Assembly: GCA_947460255.1 (NCBI GenBank) | Contig: CANHIS010000020.1 | Location: 1-47,128, forward strand | DNA length: 47,128 bases | Reading direction: 5' to 3' | Origin: Bacteroidota bacterium | Lineage (GTDB): Bacteria > Bacteroidota > Bacteroidia > M30B66 | Position numbers and translations under genes: made by a program | Shown: positions 27,833 through 35,416 of the stretch, piece after piece | Layout of the letters: every line of letters begins with the position of its first letter | Numbering within the stretch: position 1 is the first letter of the stretch | Notes under the pieces: generated by a model | The model's input: the letters and a program-made list of their open reading frames with translations, nothing else | Told to the model about the DNA's origin: nothing | Database searches by the model: none

Positions 27833-28384
27833 TTAATAATTCTCCTGTCTTATTATCTCGTTGGTCTTTGCGTTGTAATATTTCCATAAACCAAATTTGT
27901 TCCCTTGCTTATATTCACCTTCAAACAAAATATTTCCATTATTGAACCACTCATACCATTTTCCGCTTTTCTGACCATTGAAATACATTTCAATCTTCCA
28001 GAGTTGTCCATTTGGATGCCACCAAATAGATTGTTTTAGAGTATTGTTATTGTCAAGGTAGATGTCTTCCAGAAATTTATTTCCTTTATTATCGAAAAGA
28101 AACCTGTCTGTAGCTATGTTGTTTTTATATCGAATTACGGCTTTTAGTTTTTGTGTCGAATAGAAACTACTATCCACATGCAGAAATCCATCTTTGTAAT
28201 GAGAAAATTTAACTTCATTTTCAGATGTTGTTTTAACAATACCGTTAAATAGTTTATCTCCTTTTTGGGTAAAAGTTGTGTCGTGTCGAACTGCCAACAT
28301 ACTATCCCGTTGAGAAAACTCAATTGTTTGTCCATTTAACTGAACCAGTATGATGGTTAATATTATGGTTATTGTCGTCTTCAT
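27833..28384 (-). CDS. MORN-repeat (YwqK-like) protein, cassette gene
   Basis: This 183-residue protein has a signal peptide and several MORN_2-type repeats in its second half (WWHPNGQLWKIEMYFNGQKSG, KWYEWFNNGNILFEGEY, KQGNKFGLWKYYN). Such proteins are called YwqK-family antitoxins in annotation, but here the signal peptide points to export, so the toxin-antitoxin label is doubtful. The start codon lies about 10 nt from the upstream attC-like repeat and the stop 4 nt from the downstream one, the tightest cassette in the window. Confidence 0.72.
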   Translation of the reverse strand: MKTTITIILTIILVQLNGQTIEFSQRDSMLAVRHDTTFTQKGDKLFNGIVKTTSENEVKFSHYKDGFLHVDSSFYSTQKLKAVIRYKNNIATDRFLFDNKGNKFLEDIYLDNNNTLKQSIWWHPNGQLWKIEMYFNGQKSGKWYEWFNNGNILFEGEYKQGNKFGLWKYYNAKTNEIIRQENY

Positions 28385-28393
28385 TAAATTACT

Positions 28394-28524
28394 GCTAAAG
28401 GTCCTGCGGCTTTTCGCAGCGAGGGTTTCAGGGCTCTAATGTATCAAAAGAGACGGGATTTTCCAAGCAACGCGATGACTCTTTGAAACACAAAACCCCG
28501 CGTTGCGCAAAGCCGATGTTAACG
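28394..28524 (-). repeat. attC-like repeat after DUF6688-like gene
   Basis: Minus-strand reading: CGTTAAC core, arm CGGCTTTGCGCAACGCGG, centre GTCATCGCGTTGCTTGGA and TTTTGATACATTAGAG, arm CGCTGCGAAAAGCCG, end CTTTAGC. The arms are nearly perfect complements, giving the clearest hairpin of the set. Length 131 bp. Confidence 0.8.
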
Positions 28525-28536
28525 GGAGGTTTGCGT

Positions 28537-29622
28537 TCAATTCATTATTTTAATGTCTTTACTATTTAAGTATTGCTTTGCAATTCTATTTTCTGGTTTC
28601 CTGTCAAATGTATACAGTATCACTAAGAAAAACATTTCTAGAGGCTTCATTATTATGTATATCATGTCTGATATAAATTTATTATTGAAAATATGGTAGT
28701 GTTTGTGAATCAATTTACCAATTTTATTGTATTGAGAACGGATAATTCGGTGCGTTTTTGGTAGGTTTTGTTGAATAATTTCTTCAAATGCATTTGCAAC
28801 TAAAAGCTGCCTGTTACAAATTATTTTACTCCCGTTTCGTTCACCGTATCTGATTGGACTTACAACTTTTTTGTGGCCATTCGCAGCTACTGAACAGAGA
28901 AAATGCTCGCCGCATTGAACATTGTAACACATGTAGTTAAGCTGCGAAAAACCATGTTTATAAGTGTCAGTAAATGCACGAACTATAGAGTCAGCCTTCT
29001 GTCCAAAGAGTAATAGCAATGATGACATAATAGTTAAAATAGGAAGACATAACGCTAAAAGAAATGGCATTTTGATAAATGGATTTAAATTTAAAATCCT
29101 CCAAGCGAATTTCTCAAAGTAATTTTCAGGTTCATATTGATTTATTTTATTTGACTCGATAAAGATTTTATGGTTTTCAATAAGACGAAACATAAATAGC
29201 AGACCAACTGGTATGCAGCCCCAAGGCCATAGTATTCCTGAAATATGAATTGCAATGAAAATATTTAGGACAAGCCCGAGAAGAAGAATTGAATTGGTTA
29301 GCACCTCTACTACAGGAGTGGAAAAGTTACGCTTGTAACTAGAGTAGAAGTATGTTATAATACAGACTGATATCAGAGTGTAAATTGTCAATTTATGTTC
29401 TGGTGAAAAAGTAGCACTGTCACCACAACAGTCATTTTTACTTTCATCAAATAGCAATAAGTAAAGAAGTGGTAACACAATCATACCTGCCACTTCTATA
29501 ATTCCACATTGAATTTTATTGTACAGTCTTCTCCCTGTGAGTATAAAAGATAGAAAATCGATTGACAACAATAAGGTAGGTAGTCCGCATAAGAGTATTA
29601 TAAGATAAAATAGAGCTGTCAT
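28537..29622 (-). CDS. multi-pass membrane protein, DUF6688-like, cassette gene
   Basis: This 361-residue protein has about five or six hydrophobic helices in the first 220 residues. A conserved-looking soluble segment follows, CGEHFLCSVAANGHKKVV then RYGERNGSKIICNRQLLVANAFEE, with a further hydrophobic helix near the C-terminus. I link this pattern to DUF6688 from memory. Biochemical role unknown; the Cys/His-containing segment could bind metal. It is bounded by attC-like repeats on both sides. Confidence 0.6.
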   Translation of the reverse strand: MTALFYLIILLCGLPTLLLSIDFLSFILTGRRLYNKIQCGIIEVAGMIVLPLLYLLLFDESKNDCCGDSATFSPEHKLTIYTLISVCIITYFYSSYKRNFSTPVVEVLTNSILLLGLVLNIFIAIHISGILWPWGCIPVGLLFMFRLIENHKIFIESNKINQYEPENYFEKFAWRILNLNPFIKMPFLLALCLPILTIMSSLLLLFGQKADSIVRAFTDTYKHGFSQLNYMCYNVQCGEHFLCSVAANGHKKVVSPIRYGERNGSKIICNRQLLVANAFEEIIQQNLPKTHRIIRSQYNKIGKLIHKHYHIFNNKFISDMIYIIMKPLEMFFLVILYTFDRKPENRIAKQYLNSKDIKIMN

Positions 29623-29688
29623 TTTTATTAATCTACGTTCATTGATATGTACATGATTTAAGGCTTATTAATGTCTTCTAAACTTGCC

Positions 29689-29819
29689 GTTAAAGGACCG
29701 GCGCTTGGCAGCGTTCGAGATAAGGTTTCTCAAATGTACATTTGGAAACGCAAACTTCCAAGCAACTTGATGATTATAGGTACTTCAGATGCACGAATTG
29801 CGCTAACCAATTGTTAGGC
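29689..29819 (-). repeat. attC-like repeat after frameshifted gene
   Basis: Minus-strand reading: GCCTAAC core (which contains the gene's TAA stop), arm TTGGTTAGCGCAATTCG, centre ATCATCAAGTTGCTTGG and ACATTTGAG, arm CGCTGCCAAGCGC, end CTTTAAC. Length 131 bp. Confidence 0.78.
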
Positions 29820-30331
29820 ATAGTATTTTTTACTCAGTTGTCTGTATTTTATTGGGGCATAAAGCTTTAATTTACTGTAAACTAAATATTTTAATAATTT
29901 ATCATAAGTCCTAAATGATTTTCTGAATTCAATATGTCGTCTGTCAACGAAAATATATTCAAATCCTTTGTCATTTTTATTAATGAAAAATCCGTCGGTC
30001 AAATTCTGAGGGTCAAATCGCATTTTATTTTGTAAATCCTTTGTCGCGAGATGTTGATAGTAATTGTCGGGGGCAATATTTATATAGTGATCTAAAAGTC
30101 CTGTCGGAATGAATTTAAATTGGGTTAAGGTCGACAGATAGCTTGTATTTTCATTGTCAAGAATTTCAAATTGTTGAATGTCTGTTAAGTTTGGATAACC
30201 AATGAGTTTGTGGGCGGTAATATGTCTTTGTATTTAATTTCGTATTTTTTATGGAAAAAGTAAATAACAACTTTAATGTATAAAAAGAGCGCCAGCACAA
30301 GTGAAAGAAATATGATTACTATAGTCCACAT
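29814..30331 (-). pseudogene. single-TM protein of unknown function, frameshifted cassette gene
   Basis: The ATG at 30331 opens a frame with a strong N-terminal membrane helix (MWTIVIIFLSLVLALFLYI), then a basic stretch to KYKDILPPT. Around 30210-30217 (CCGCCCAC on the minus strand) the frame must change, and the following frame runs without a stop from HKLIGYPNLTDIQQF to the stop at 29816. A one-base deletion is the simplest explanation. The joined product would be about 172 residues, with a cytoplasmic or periplasmic tail of unknown family. The stop TAA is part of the GCCTAAC core of the following attC-like repeat. A sequencing error is possible. Confidence 0.62.
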
Positions 30332-30339
30332 AACATTAC

Positions 30340-30388
30340 GCCTAACTTACTTATTGCCAAATTTATTGCTAACAATTACCAAACTTAA
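30340..30388 (-). repeat. three GTTRRRY-like cores in 49 bp, possible attC remnant
   Basis: Minus-strand reading gives GTTAAGT, GTTAGCA and GTTAGGC within 49 bp, ending 9 nt before the ATG of the frameshifted gene. No full palindrome is present. It sits where an upstream attC end would be expected, next to the inserted segment at 30385-31659. Confidence 0.45.
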
Positions 30389-30450
30389 CCCACCTCTCCT
30401 TATTCTCCAAATTCAAATTGCATTTCTGGGTGAAGTAATTTACGGTATTG

Positions 30451-30632
30451 AGTCTTTAGTCCTTAGTCTTGAGTCCTTAGTCTTGAGTCTAAAGTAGAAT
30501 GTTTAAAGTTGAAAGTATAAAGTAGAAAGTTGAAAGTATAATGCAGAAAGCTGAATGTAGAAAGTAGAAAGTAGAATGTAGAATGTAGTCTAAGAACTGT
30601 AGACTAAAGACTATAGACTAAAGACTAAAGAC
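30451..30632. repeat. 26 consecutive degenerate heptamers in three blocks
   Basis: In strict 7-bp register: AGTCTTT-like units (6), then AGTAGAA-like units (about 13), then TAAAGAC-like units (about 6). The first and last blocks are complementary, so the array can form a long hairpin. Related arrays lie at 38831-39033 and 45077-45167. The open frame 30276-30497 runs into it and is not called. Confidence 0.85.
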
Positions 30633-30864
30633 TAATATCTCGAAATGGTATTTAAAGTAACACTGAAACAATCGGAGCAATGCAAATTTGAAATTTTGAT
30701 AAACGACTCTAGCGTGTTTAAAATAAGCATTAATGCTCATTTTACGACTATAGATGCAATTAAAGTGACTTAATTACTATATTGACGCCCACAGGATGCT
30801 ATGAAAACAGCCTAATCGGTGATTGTTATAGCGCAAGATTTACCATTTCGAAACTACATAGTGC

Positions 30865-31416
30865 ATGACACCCAAGAAACTTAAAGAACTTCTAGGCCTT
30901 AGCCAAAAAAGCATGGCGATCTTGATGAATGAAGAGTATTTGAAGTATAGGTCTTTACAACGTAGAACAGGGAAGCCTCTGCGAGATTCTCAACTTTTGT
31001 ATGAATATATAGGTCAATATCGCCTCACTCAAAGATCATTAGAGACGCCACTGTCAATTTCTGCTAGCCTTGAGCCTCAACATCTTAGTATTTATGTAAT
31101 AGAGGATCTCCAGAAGCGTGTTAGAGCTTGTGAAAAAGATAAAATGATCTACCAAAACAATCTTAACAAGTTGGAGGCGCAACTCTCTCGTTACAACAAA
31201 GAATTTGCTGTGGTGATAGAACTACAAGCCGTCGTACCTGAAGAAGAACTAAACCTGCATGACCAAATTACCTTGCTAAAAAGACTACTCACTGAAAGCT
31301 ACATCAGTTTATATTACTCAATACTCGAGCGAAAACTCGCGCTCAACTGGAAAGAAGCAGAATACAATACATTGGTAAAGGAAATAGAAATGCTTAATAT
31401 TCAAAAGACTGTATAG
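30865..31416 (+). CDS. HTH-like N-terminus plus coiled-coil protein, unknown
   Basis: This 183-residue protein has an opening segment (TPKKLKELLGLSQKSMAILMNE) that looks like a helix-turn-helix with a LSQKSM recognition turn. A long helical stretch with heptad-like spacing follows from about residue 85 to the end (LQKRVRACEKDKMIYQNNLNK, then LNLHDQITLLKRLL), which suggests dimerisation by a coiled coil. No family is recognised. It is the only plus-strand gene within the minus-strand array and is followed 15 bp later by four spaced hairpins. It might bind those hairpins, or be an accessory protein of the element; both are guesses. Confidence 0.6.
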   Translation: MTPKKLKELLGLSQKSMAILMNEEYLKYRSLQRRTGKPLRDSQLLYEYIGQYRLTQRSLETPLSISASLEPQHLSIYVIEDLQKRVRACEKDKMIYQNNLNKLEAQLSRYNKEFAVVIELQAVVPEEELNLHDQITLLKRLLTESYISLYYSILERKLALNWKEAEYNTLVKEIEMLNIQKTV

Positions 31417-31430
31417 ACAAACCATTATAA

Positions 31431-31633
31431 CTGCACCACTTTTAAAAATTCCGAAAAGTGGTGCAGTTTTCAAAAAAATAAAAAAGCGTACCAGTTTTCA
31501 AAATTCTGAAAAGTGGTACAGATTTCAAAAAAATAAAAAAAACGTACCAGTTTTTGGAATTCCGAAAAGTGGTGCAGGTTTCAAAAAAAATAAAAAAGCG
31601 TACCAGTTTTTAGAATTCCGAAAAGTGGTGCAG
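31431..31633. repeat. four hairpins at 56-bp spacing
   Basis: Hairpins at 31431-31466, 31488-31519, 31544-31575 and 31600-31631. The first has perfect 13-bp arms CTGCACCACTTTT/AAAAGTGGTGCAG; the others have GTACCAGTTTT against AAAAGTGGTAC or AAAAGTGGTGC. A-rich spacers separate them. Starts (taking 31432 for the first) are 56 bp apart. Repeated GTGGTRCAG-type ends recall the multi-repeat ends of IS21-type elements, from memory. Confidence 0.85.
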
Positions 31634-31653
31634 ATAGCGAAATTGGGGAGGTG

Positions 31654-31784
31654 GGCTAACTGTCCGAGGCATTGCGCTGCGTAAGATTCAGAGAACTACG
31701 AAATCAATCAAAACTCAAATCTTCTAGTAACTTGATGAAATTCAGAACCACAAAGCCCCACTTTGCTCAAAACCGCTGTAATCA
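31654..31784 (-). repeat. attC-like repeat after beta-lactamase-fold gene
   Basis: Minus-strand reading: TGATTAC core (diverged), arm CGGTTTTGAGCAAAG, centre TTCATCAAGTTACTAG, arm CGCAGCGCAATGCC, end AGTTAGCCC, a good GTTRRRY-type core. Length 131 bp. Confidence 0.72.
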
Positions 31785-31791
31785 GAAGTTG

Positions 31792-33279
31792 TTATTTCAT
31801 TTCAATATTCAAAATTCCTTCTCCGTCTTTACCTAAATATTTAACAAGTATTTCCGCAAAGGCCTCTGCTCCGTTGTCGCTATTTGTAAAAATTAATAGT
31901 GCTTGTTTGGTTTTTGGAACAATAAAGGCGATTATATGAACTCCTATATCGTCACCTCCATGAACAAGAGCAAAGTCTTTATTTTCGTTAATACTTTCAT
32001 CAACCCACCAACCTAAGCCGAAATGCTTGTAATCATTAATTTTAGCTTGGTCAGATATCATTTCTTTATATAATTTATCCGATAATCCGGCACCATTCAG
32101 TATATGAACTAAAAACTTAGAGTAATCTTCAACTGTTGTAAGCAAATTGTCAGCTGCATTAACAGTAGTGTTTTTAAGGGTTTCATAAAGTCCACCTTTT
32201 TCATTATGCCACTTTGCGAACTTAGTTGAGTCTATTTTGTCATTCCAAATAAATCTGGTGTCTTCCATTTTTAAAGGACTAAAAATCAATTCTCTTGCTA
32301 ACTGATCTAGTGACTTCTTAAACTTAATTTCTAAGGCTTTTCGCAAGTACTCGTAACCTTCGCCTGAGTATTGGTATTTTTTTCCCGGCTCAAATTCAAA
32401 TGATAATTTACTGTTTTCATTATTTCCTCTCCAATTTGGGAAACCTGTTTGGTGACTTAATATGATTCTTGTAGTTAATAATTTGGATCTCGGGTCGTTC
32501 AAAACATCATTGTCTGTATAATATTTATAAATAGGTTCATCTAGATCCCATTTCCCCGCATTGATTAATTTTAAAGCAACAATGGCAGTAATTGGTTTGG
32601 TCAATGATGCAACATTCCATATTGTATTAACAGGTGCAGGTTTGTTCTTCTGTAACTCTCCAAACACACTAATTTGTTCAATTCTGCCATCCTTAATAAA
32701 ACCAATGCCCAGTGCTGGAATTTGTTTTTGTTTAAGCCATCTTTCCGTTTCGCTTTTGTCCGTAAATAAAAGTTCTTGATTAAATGGCTTCTCAAAATCT
32801 TTATGGTTGTAGCTTAATCCCTTTGAAAATTTAAAATCACCATTATCCAATATCCAAACGTGAGTAAAATTGGCAATGCTTGTGAGATACTCAGATTTAT
32901 TATCCTCTACAGCGTAAAAATTATGTATTCCTGTTTGAATTGCACCATACATTACACCATTTCTTTCCAATGGAAAAACTTCCATTTCGTTCTCTGATAA
33001 AATTCTTCTAGGCTTATAGGGTAATTTACAAAGTCCGTTCTCAATTCCAGAAATAAATTCTGCCTTTGAATTTATAATCCCTGATTGGTCGTGATAGAAT
33101 TCAAAATTTTCATTTAAAAGATTTTCAAATTGCTTGATGTCACAGTTGTTAAACCCAAGATTAAAAAGAAGGCTGTCTTTTTCTTTGATAGTTCTATACA
33201 ATGCAGATGTTTTATTAACCTGTCCAAATGTGATCAAACTTGAAATTAGTAAGAAGAGAATAAATACTTGTCTAATCAT
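31792..33279 (-). CDS. beta-lactamase-fold serine hydrolase with NTF2-like N-domain, cassette gene
   Basis: This 495-residue exported protein has a signal peptide ending TFGQ. Residues about 24-155 form an NTF2/DUF4440-like domain (LLNENFEFYHDQSG, then THVWILDNGDFKFSKGLSY). The C-terminal serine hydrolase has S225-L-T-K228, YQYSGEGY (Tyr-x-Gly in place of Tyr-x-Asn) and HGGDD for the third motif. Such enzymes include esterases, D-peptidases and beta-lactamases; the substrate is open. It lies 35 nt past one attC-like repeat and 7 bp before another. Unlike the 21288-22697 enzyme it has the added N-domain, so the two are not recent copies. Confidence 0.82.
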   Translation of the reverse strand: MIRQVFILFLLISSLITFGQVNKTSALYRTIKEKDSLLFNLGFNNCDIKQFENLLNENFEFYHDQSGIINSKAEFISGIENGLCKLPYKPRRILSENEMEVFPLERNGVMYGAIQTGIHNFYAVEDNKSEYLTSIANFTHVWILDNGDFKFSKGLSYNHKDFEKPFNQELLFTDKSETERWLKQKQIPALGIGFIKDGRIEQISVFGELQKNKPAPVNTIWNVASLTKPITAIVALKLINAGKWDLDEPIYKYYTDNDVLNDPRSKLLTTRIILSHQTGFPNWRGNNENSKLSFEFEPGKKYQYSGEGYEYLRKALEIKFKKSLDQLARELIFSPLKMEDTRFIWNDKIDSTKFAKWHNEKGGLYETLKNTTVNAADNLLTTVEDYSKFLVHILNGAGLSDKLYKEMISDQAKINDYKHFGLGWWVDESINENKDFALVHGGDDIGVHIIAFIVPKTKQALLIFTNSDNGAEAFAEILVKYLGKDGEGILNIEMK

Positions 33280-33313
33280 TTAGGTATATTATCTGCTGTC
33301 ATGTAACAATTAC

Positions 33314-33443
33314 TCCCAACGATCCGAGACTTTACTTAGCGAGGGTTACTGGGCTCTAATGTATCAAAAATTACGGCAATCTCCATGGAATTTGATGTCT
33401 TTAGAATCACATTTACCCGCGTTACTTAAAACCGCTTCTAGCT
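33314..33443 (-). repeat. attC-like repeat after 33459-34100 gene
   Basis: Minus-strand reading: AGCTAGA core, arm GCGGTTTTAAGTAACGCGGG, centre GACATCAAATTCCATGGAG and TTTTTGATACATTAGAG, arm CCTCGCTAAGTAAAG, end CGTTGGGAG. Length 130 bp. Confidence 0.76.
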
Positions 33444-33458
33444 AAATATTTTCTTCAA

Positions 33459-34100
33459 CTAATGCAAGCTGGTTTTTCTAACAAATTCCTTGATAATTTT
33501 ATCGTCAGTTTTCCTGTTTTTAAGAATTTGAAGTATTAAATCATAAGGCACTTTCTTCTCCTTCATTCGATATAAAATATTAAATTCAAGATTTGTGTTG
33601 TCGACACTTAAAAGAATTCCAAAGTCTGGACTGAAATACGTTTCTCCAGTAACAAAGGTTGTGTGATTATGCTTGGTTCCACAATGCGGATCATAACAGT
33701 TGTAGTCAATGTGTTTATACACTATGTATGAGGTATTACCTATTCTATAGGTAAGTTTCTCTGAAACGTAGTTGTCGATTTTTGATTTAGTAAGTAAGAA
33801 TGATTGCTTCTCATTCTTAATCGACTTAGCACTTGTTTCTATTTCATGCTTGGTAAGTGGAACTGTCCATGGATAAATTTTCTTTTTGCCTGAAGTTGCT
33901 TCAATAAGAAAATCCTTCTCTCTTCGCTGGATTACATACTTATCGTAATAGTTAACTCCTGAGCTTAATTCATGTGAATAATTGATGAGAAGCAAACATT
34001 CTACATTTGAGAACGTGATAATTTGTTTCGGTTTTAATTGTTCTTGCGAGAAACCGTGAAATTGCCACGATAGTAAGATAATAATGATTGAAGCTCTCAT
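33459..34100 (-). CDS. secreted protein of unknown function, cassette gene
   Basis: This roughly 213-residue protein starts at the ATG at 34100, which opens a signal peptide (MRASIIIILLSWQFHGFSQ). The frame to 34223 would read through the attC-like repeat and is rejected. The body contains YNCYDPHCGTKHNHTT, a Cys/His-rich stretch that might bind metal, and a basic C-terminus. No family is recognised. The start is 10 nt from the repeat core at 34110-34116, so translation must depend on a transcript that enters through the repeat. Confidence 0.65.
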   Translation of the reverse strand: MRASIIIILLSWQFHGFSQEQLKPKQIITFSNVECLLLINYSHELSSGVNYYDKYVIQRREKDFLIEATSGKKKIYPWTVPLTKHEIETSAKSIKNEKQSFLLTKSKIDNYVSEKLTYRIGNTSYIVYKHIDYNCYDPHCGTKHNHTTFVTGETYFSPDFGILLSVDNTNLEFNILYRMKEKKVPYDLILQILKNRKTDDKIIKEFVRKTSLH

Positions 34101-34109
34101 AAAATTGCT

Positions 34110-34237
34110 GCTAAATGTCTGTGGCTTTAGGATGCTGGGGTTGTAGGTCTCTAATGTATGAACGAAACGCAAATATCCTAGAAATTTGATGACTTTAGGA
34201 ACACATTTACCCGCGTAGAGCAAAACCGATGTTAACT
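34110..34237 (-). repeat. attC-like repeat after the four-gene block
   Basis: Minus-strand reading: AGTTAAC core, arm CGGTTTTGCTCTACGCGGG, centre GTCATCAAATTTCTAGGA and CATACATTAGAG, arm AGCATCCTAAAGCC, end ATTTAGC. Length 128 bp. Confidence 0.76.
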
Positions 34238-34271
34238 GCTGAAATTATTCCGTCTGGATTATCAATTGTTG

Positions 34272-34667
34272 TCAATAATAAGAAATAGTCAAAAAAATGA
34301 AACTTAGATATGTCCAAAGTAATGAAAACATTATGTGAATAAACGTTTCAAATTTCTTTCCTTTCCAAAGCTCAGTCGAGTAGCCAATAAATTGAATGAC
34401 AAGCCTAACTATCCAGAATACACCAAGTCCAAGCGATACTTTTTTGCCTAAGTTCGTTTCAATGAGTTCATTAGAAGATGTTAAGCAAAGCAAACCCATT
34501 AGTAATACAGTTAATGCGATAAAAAAGGTATGTACAGTCATCATTTGGCGATTAATCAAGCTCAATGATTTAAGTTCTTTTTCCCAATTAAAATATTTTG
34601 GAAAAACAATGTGTACCAATGCCAAAGCAATTAATATAATACCAATTATTTTTAAATGTATTTCCAT
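34272..34667 (-). CDS. four-helix membrane protein of unknown function, cassette block
   Basis: This 131-residue protein has four hydrophobic helices (about 6-26, 43-64, 78-100, 106-128) joined by short polar loops (FPKYFNWEKELKSLSLINRQMM between the first two). The family is not recognised. Its ATG overlaps the stop codon of the upstream methyltransferase (TAATG at 34665-34669), so it is coupled to it. It is the last gene of a four-gene minus-strand operon that lies within one cassette-like interval. Confidence 0.65.
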   Translation of the reverse strand: MEIHLKIIGIILIALALVHIVFPKYFNWEKELKSLSLINRQMMTVHTFFIALTVLLMGLLCLTSSNELIETNLGKKVSLGLGVFWIVRLVIQFIGYSTELWKGKKFETFIHIMFSLLWTYLSFIFLTISYY

Positions 34668-35416
34668 TAGTTGCAGCTAAATATTGACATAAAAGGTGTA
34701 AACTTTGTTTCTTTAAATGAAGTAAATCCAGCTTCTTCAAATGCCTTTTTCAAAGTAGCTCTTGAGAAAAAATGAGTAAAGCCTATTGTGAATGCTACAA
34801 AGTTTGGGAAATCTCTCAAGTGTTCTACCATAATAACATTACCGTTTGGTTTACAAACTCTGCGACATTCCTTTAAAAAATGCACTTTTTCCTCATGTAT
34901 GCGAATTTCGTGGATTGCTGATAATAAAAAGATATTATCAACTGAATTGTCATTTAGTGGAATTGAATTTGATTTGATTTGTTGTGTATTTGGATAAACT
35001 AGACTAACTTTTCTAGCTCGGATAATTGCTTGTTCTGTATGCTGATTGGCGTTATAGAAGTCATACGCTTGTAGTTTAGAATTGGGCAAAATACTTTCCA
35101 AAATAAAGCTTGTTTCGTCAAAGCCTGCGTTGATGTTCAAATTAAATTTTTCTTTTGTGTCTTCTATTTTCATTGTCTTAAGCCAATCAAAATTGTAAAA
35201 CCCAGAAAAATCATAAATATATGCGGAAACAAATAATGGCATTGTTAAACCATAAATGAATACCAAAATTACCAACGAAAACAAGCCGTTATGCCAATTG
35301 AAAATAAATTTACTTCCTATAGTTAAGGCCAAAGCCACAACCCCTGCAACATAAAAGTGTCGGTTGAAACTTAAAATATTTAATACTCCCTGAAAATTTC
35401 GTCTCTTTACTTCCAT
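34667..35416 (-). CDS. membrane-anchored class I SAM-dependent methyltransferase
   Basis: This 249-residue protein has two N-terminal membrane helices (about 19-72), then a Rossmann methyltransferase domain. A degenerate first motif region (INAGFDETSFILESILP) is followed by AIIRARKVSLVYPNTQQI, VDNIFLLSAIHEIR (motif IV-like), and LKECRRVCKPNGNVIMVEHLRD (post-motif region), matching the methyltransferase type 11 family. The canonical GxGxG is weak, so activity is less sure. It overlaps the upstream DUF2071 gene by 10 bp and the downstream membrane gene by 3 bp. The substrate is probably a membrane lipid or quinone-like molecule, an inference from the anchors. Confidence 0.78.
   Translation of the reverse strand: MEVKRRNFQGVLNILSFNRHFYVAGVVALALTIGSKFIFNWHNGLFSLVILVFIYGLTMPLFVSAYIYDFSGFYNFDWLKTMKIEDTKEKFNLNINAGFDETSFILESILPNSKLQAYDFYNANQHTEQAIIRARKVSLVYPNTQQIKSNSIPLNDNSVDNIFLLSAIHEIRIHEEKVHFLKECRRVCKPNGNVIMVEHLRDFPNFVAFTIGFTHFFSRATLKKAFEEAGFTSFKETKFTPFMSIFSCN

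Larger units (their letters stand above)
30385..31659. mobile_element. probable inserted element with 15-bp imperfect inverted ends
   Basis: TTAACCCACCTCTCC at 30385-30399 is complementary (13 of 15) to GGGGAGGTGGGCTAA at 31645-31659. Between them lie a heptamer array, one plus-strand ORF with an HTH-like N-terminus, and four spaced hairpins. The segment breaks the otherwise regular gene-repeat order of the cassette array. No transposase motif is recognised in the ORF. The outer ends overlap GTTRRRY-like cores, so a cassette with a reversed ORF is the alternative reading. Confidence 0.45.

Noticed and set aside
30276-30497. Plus-strand open frame of 73 residues
   Set aside because: It runs into the heptamer array and has a low-complexity C-terminus (SLVLSLESLVLSLK). 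The minus strand holds the start of a better-supported gene.
21288-33279. The two beta-lactamase-fold enzymes as antibiotic-resistance genes
   Set aside because: They have the SxxK and Tyr motifs but altered third motifs and extra domains, as in esterases and D-peptidases. Resistance cannot be inferred.
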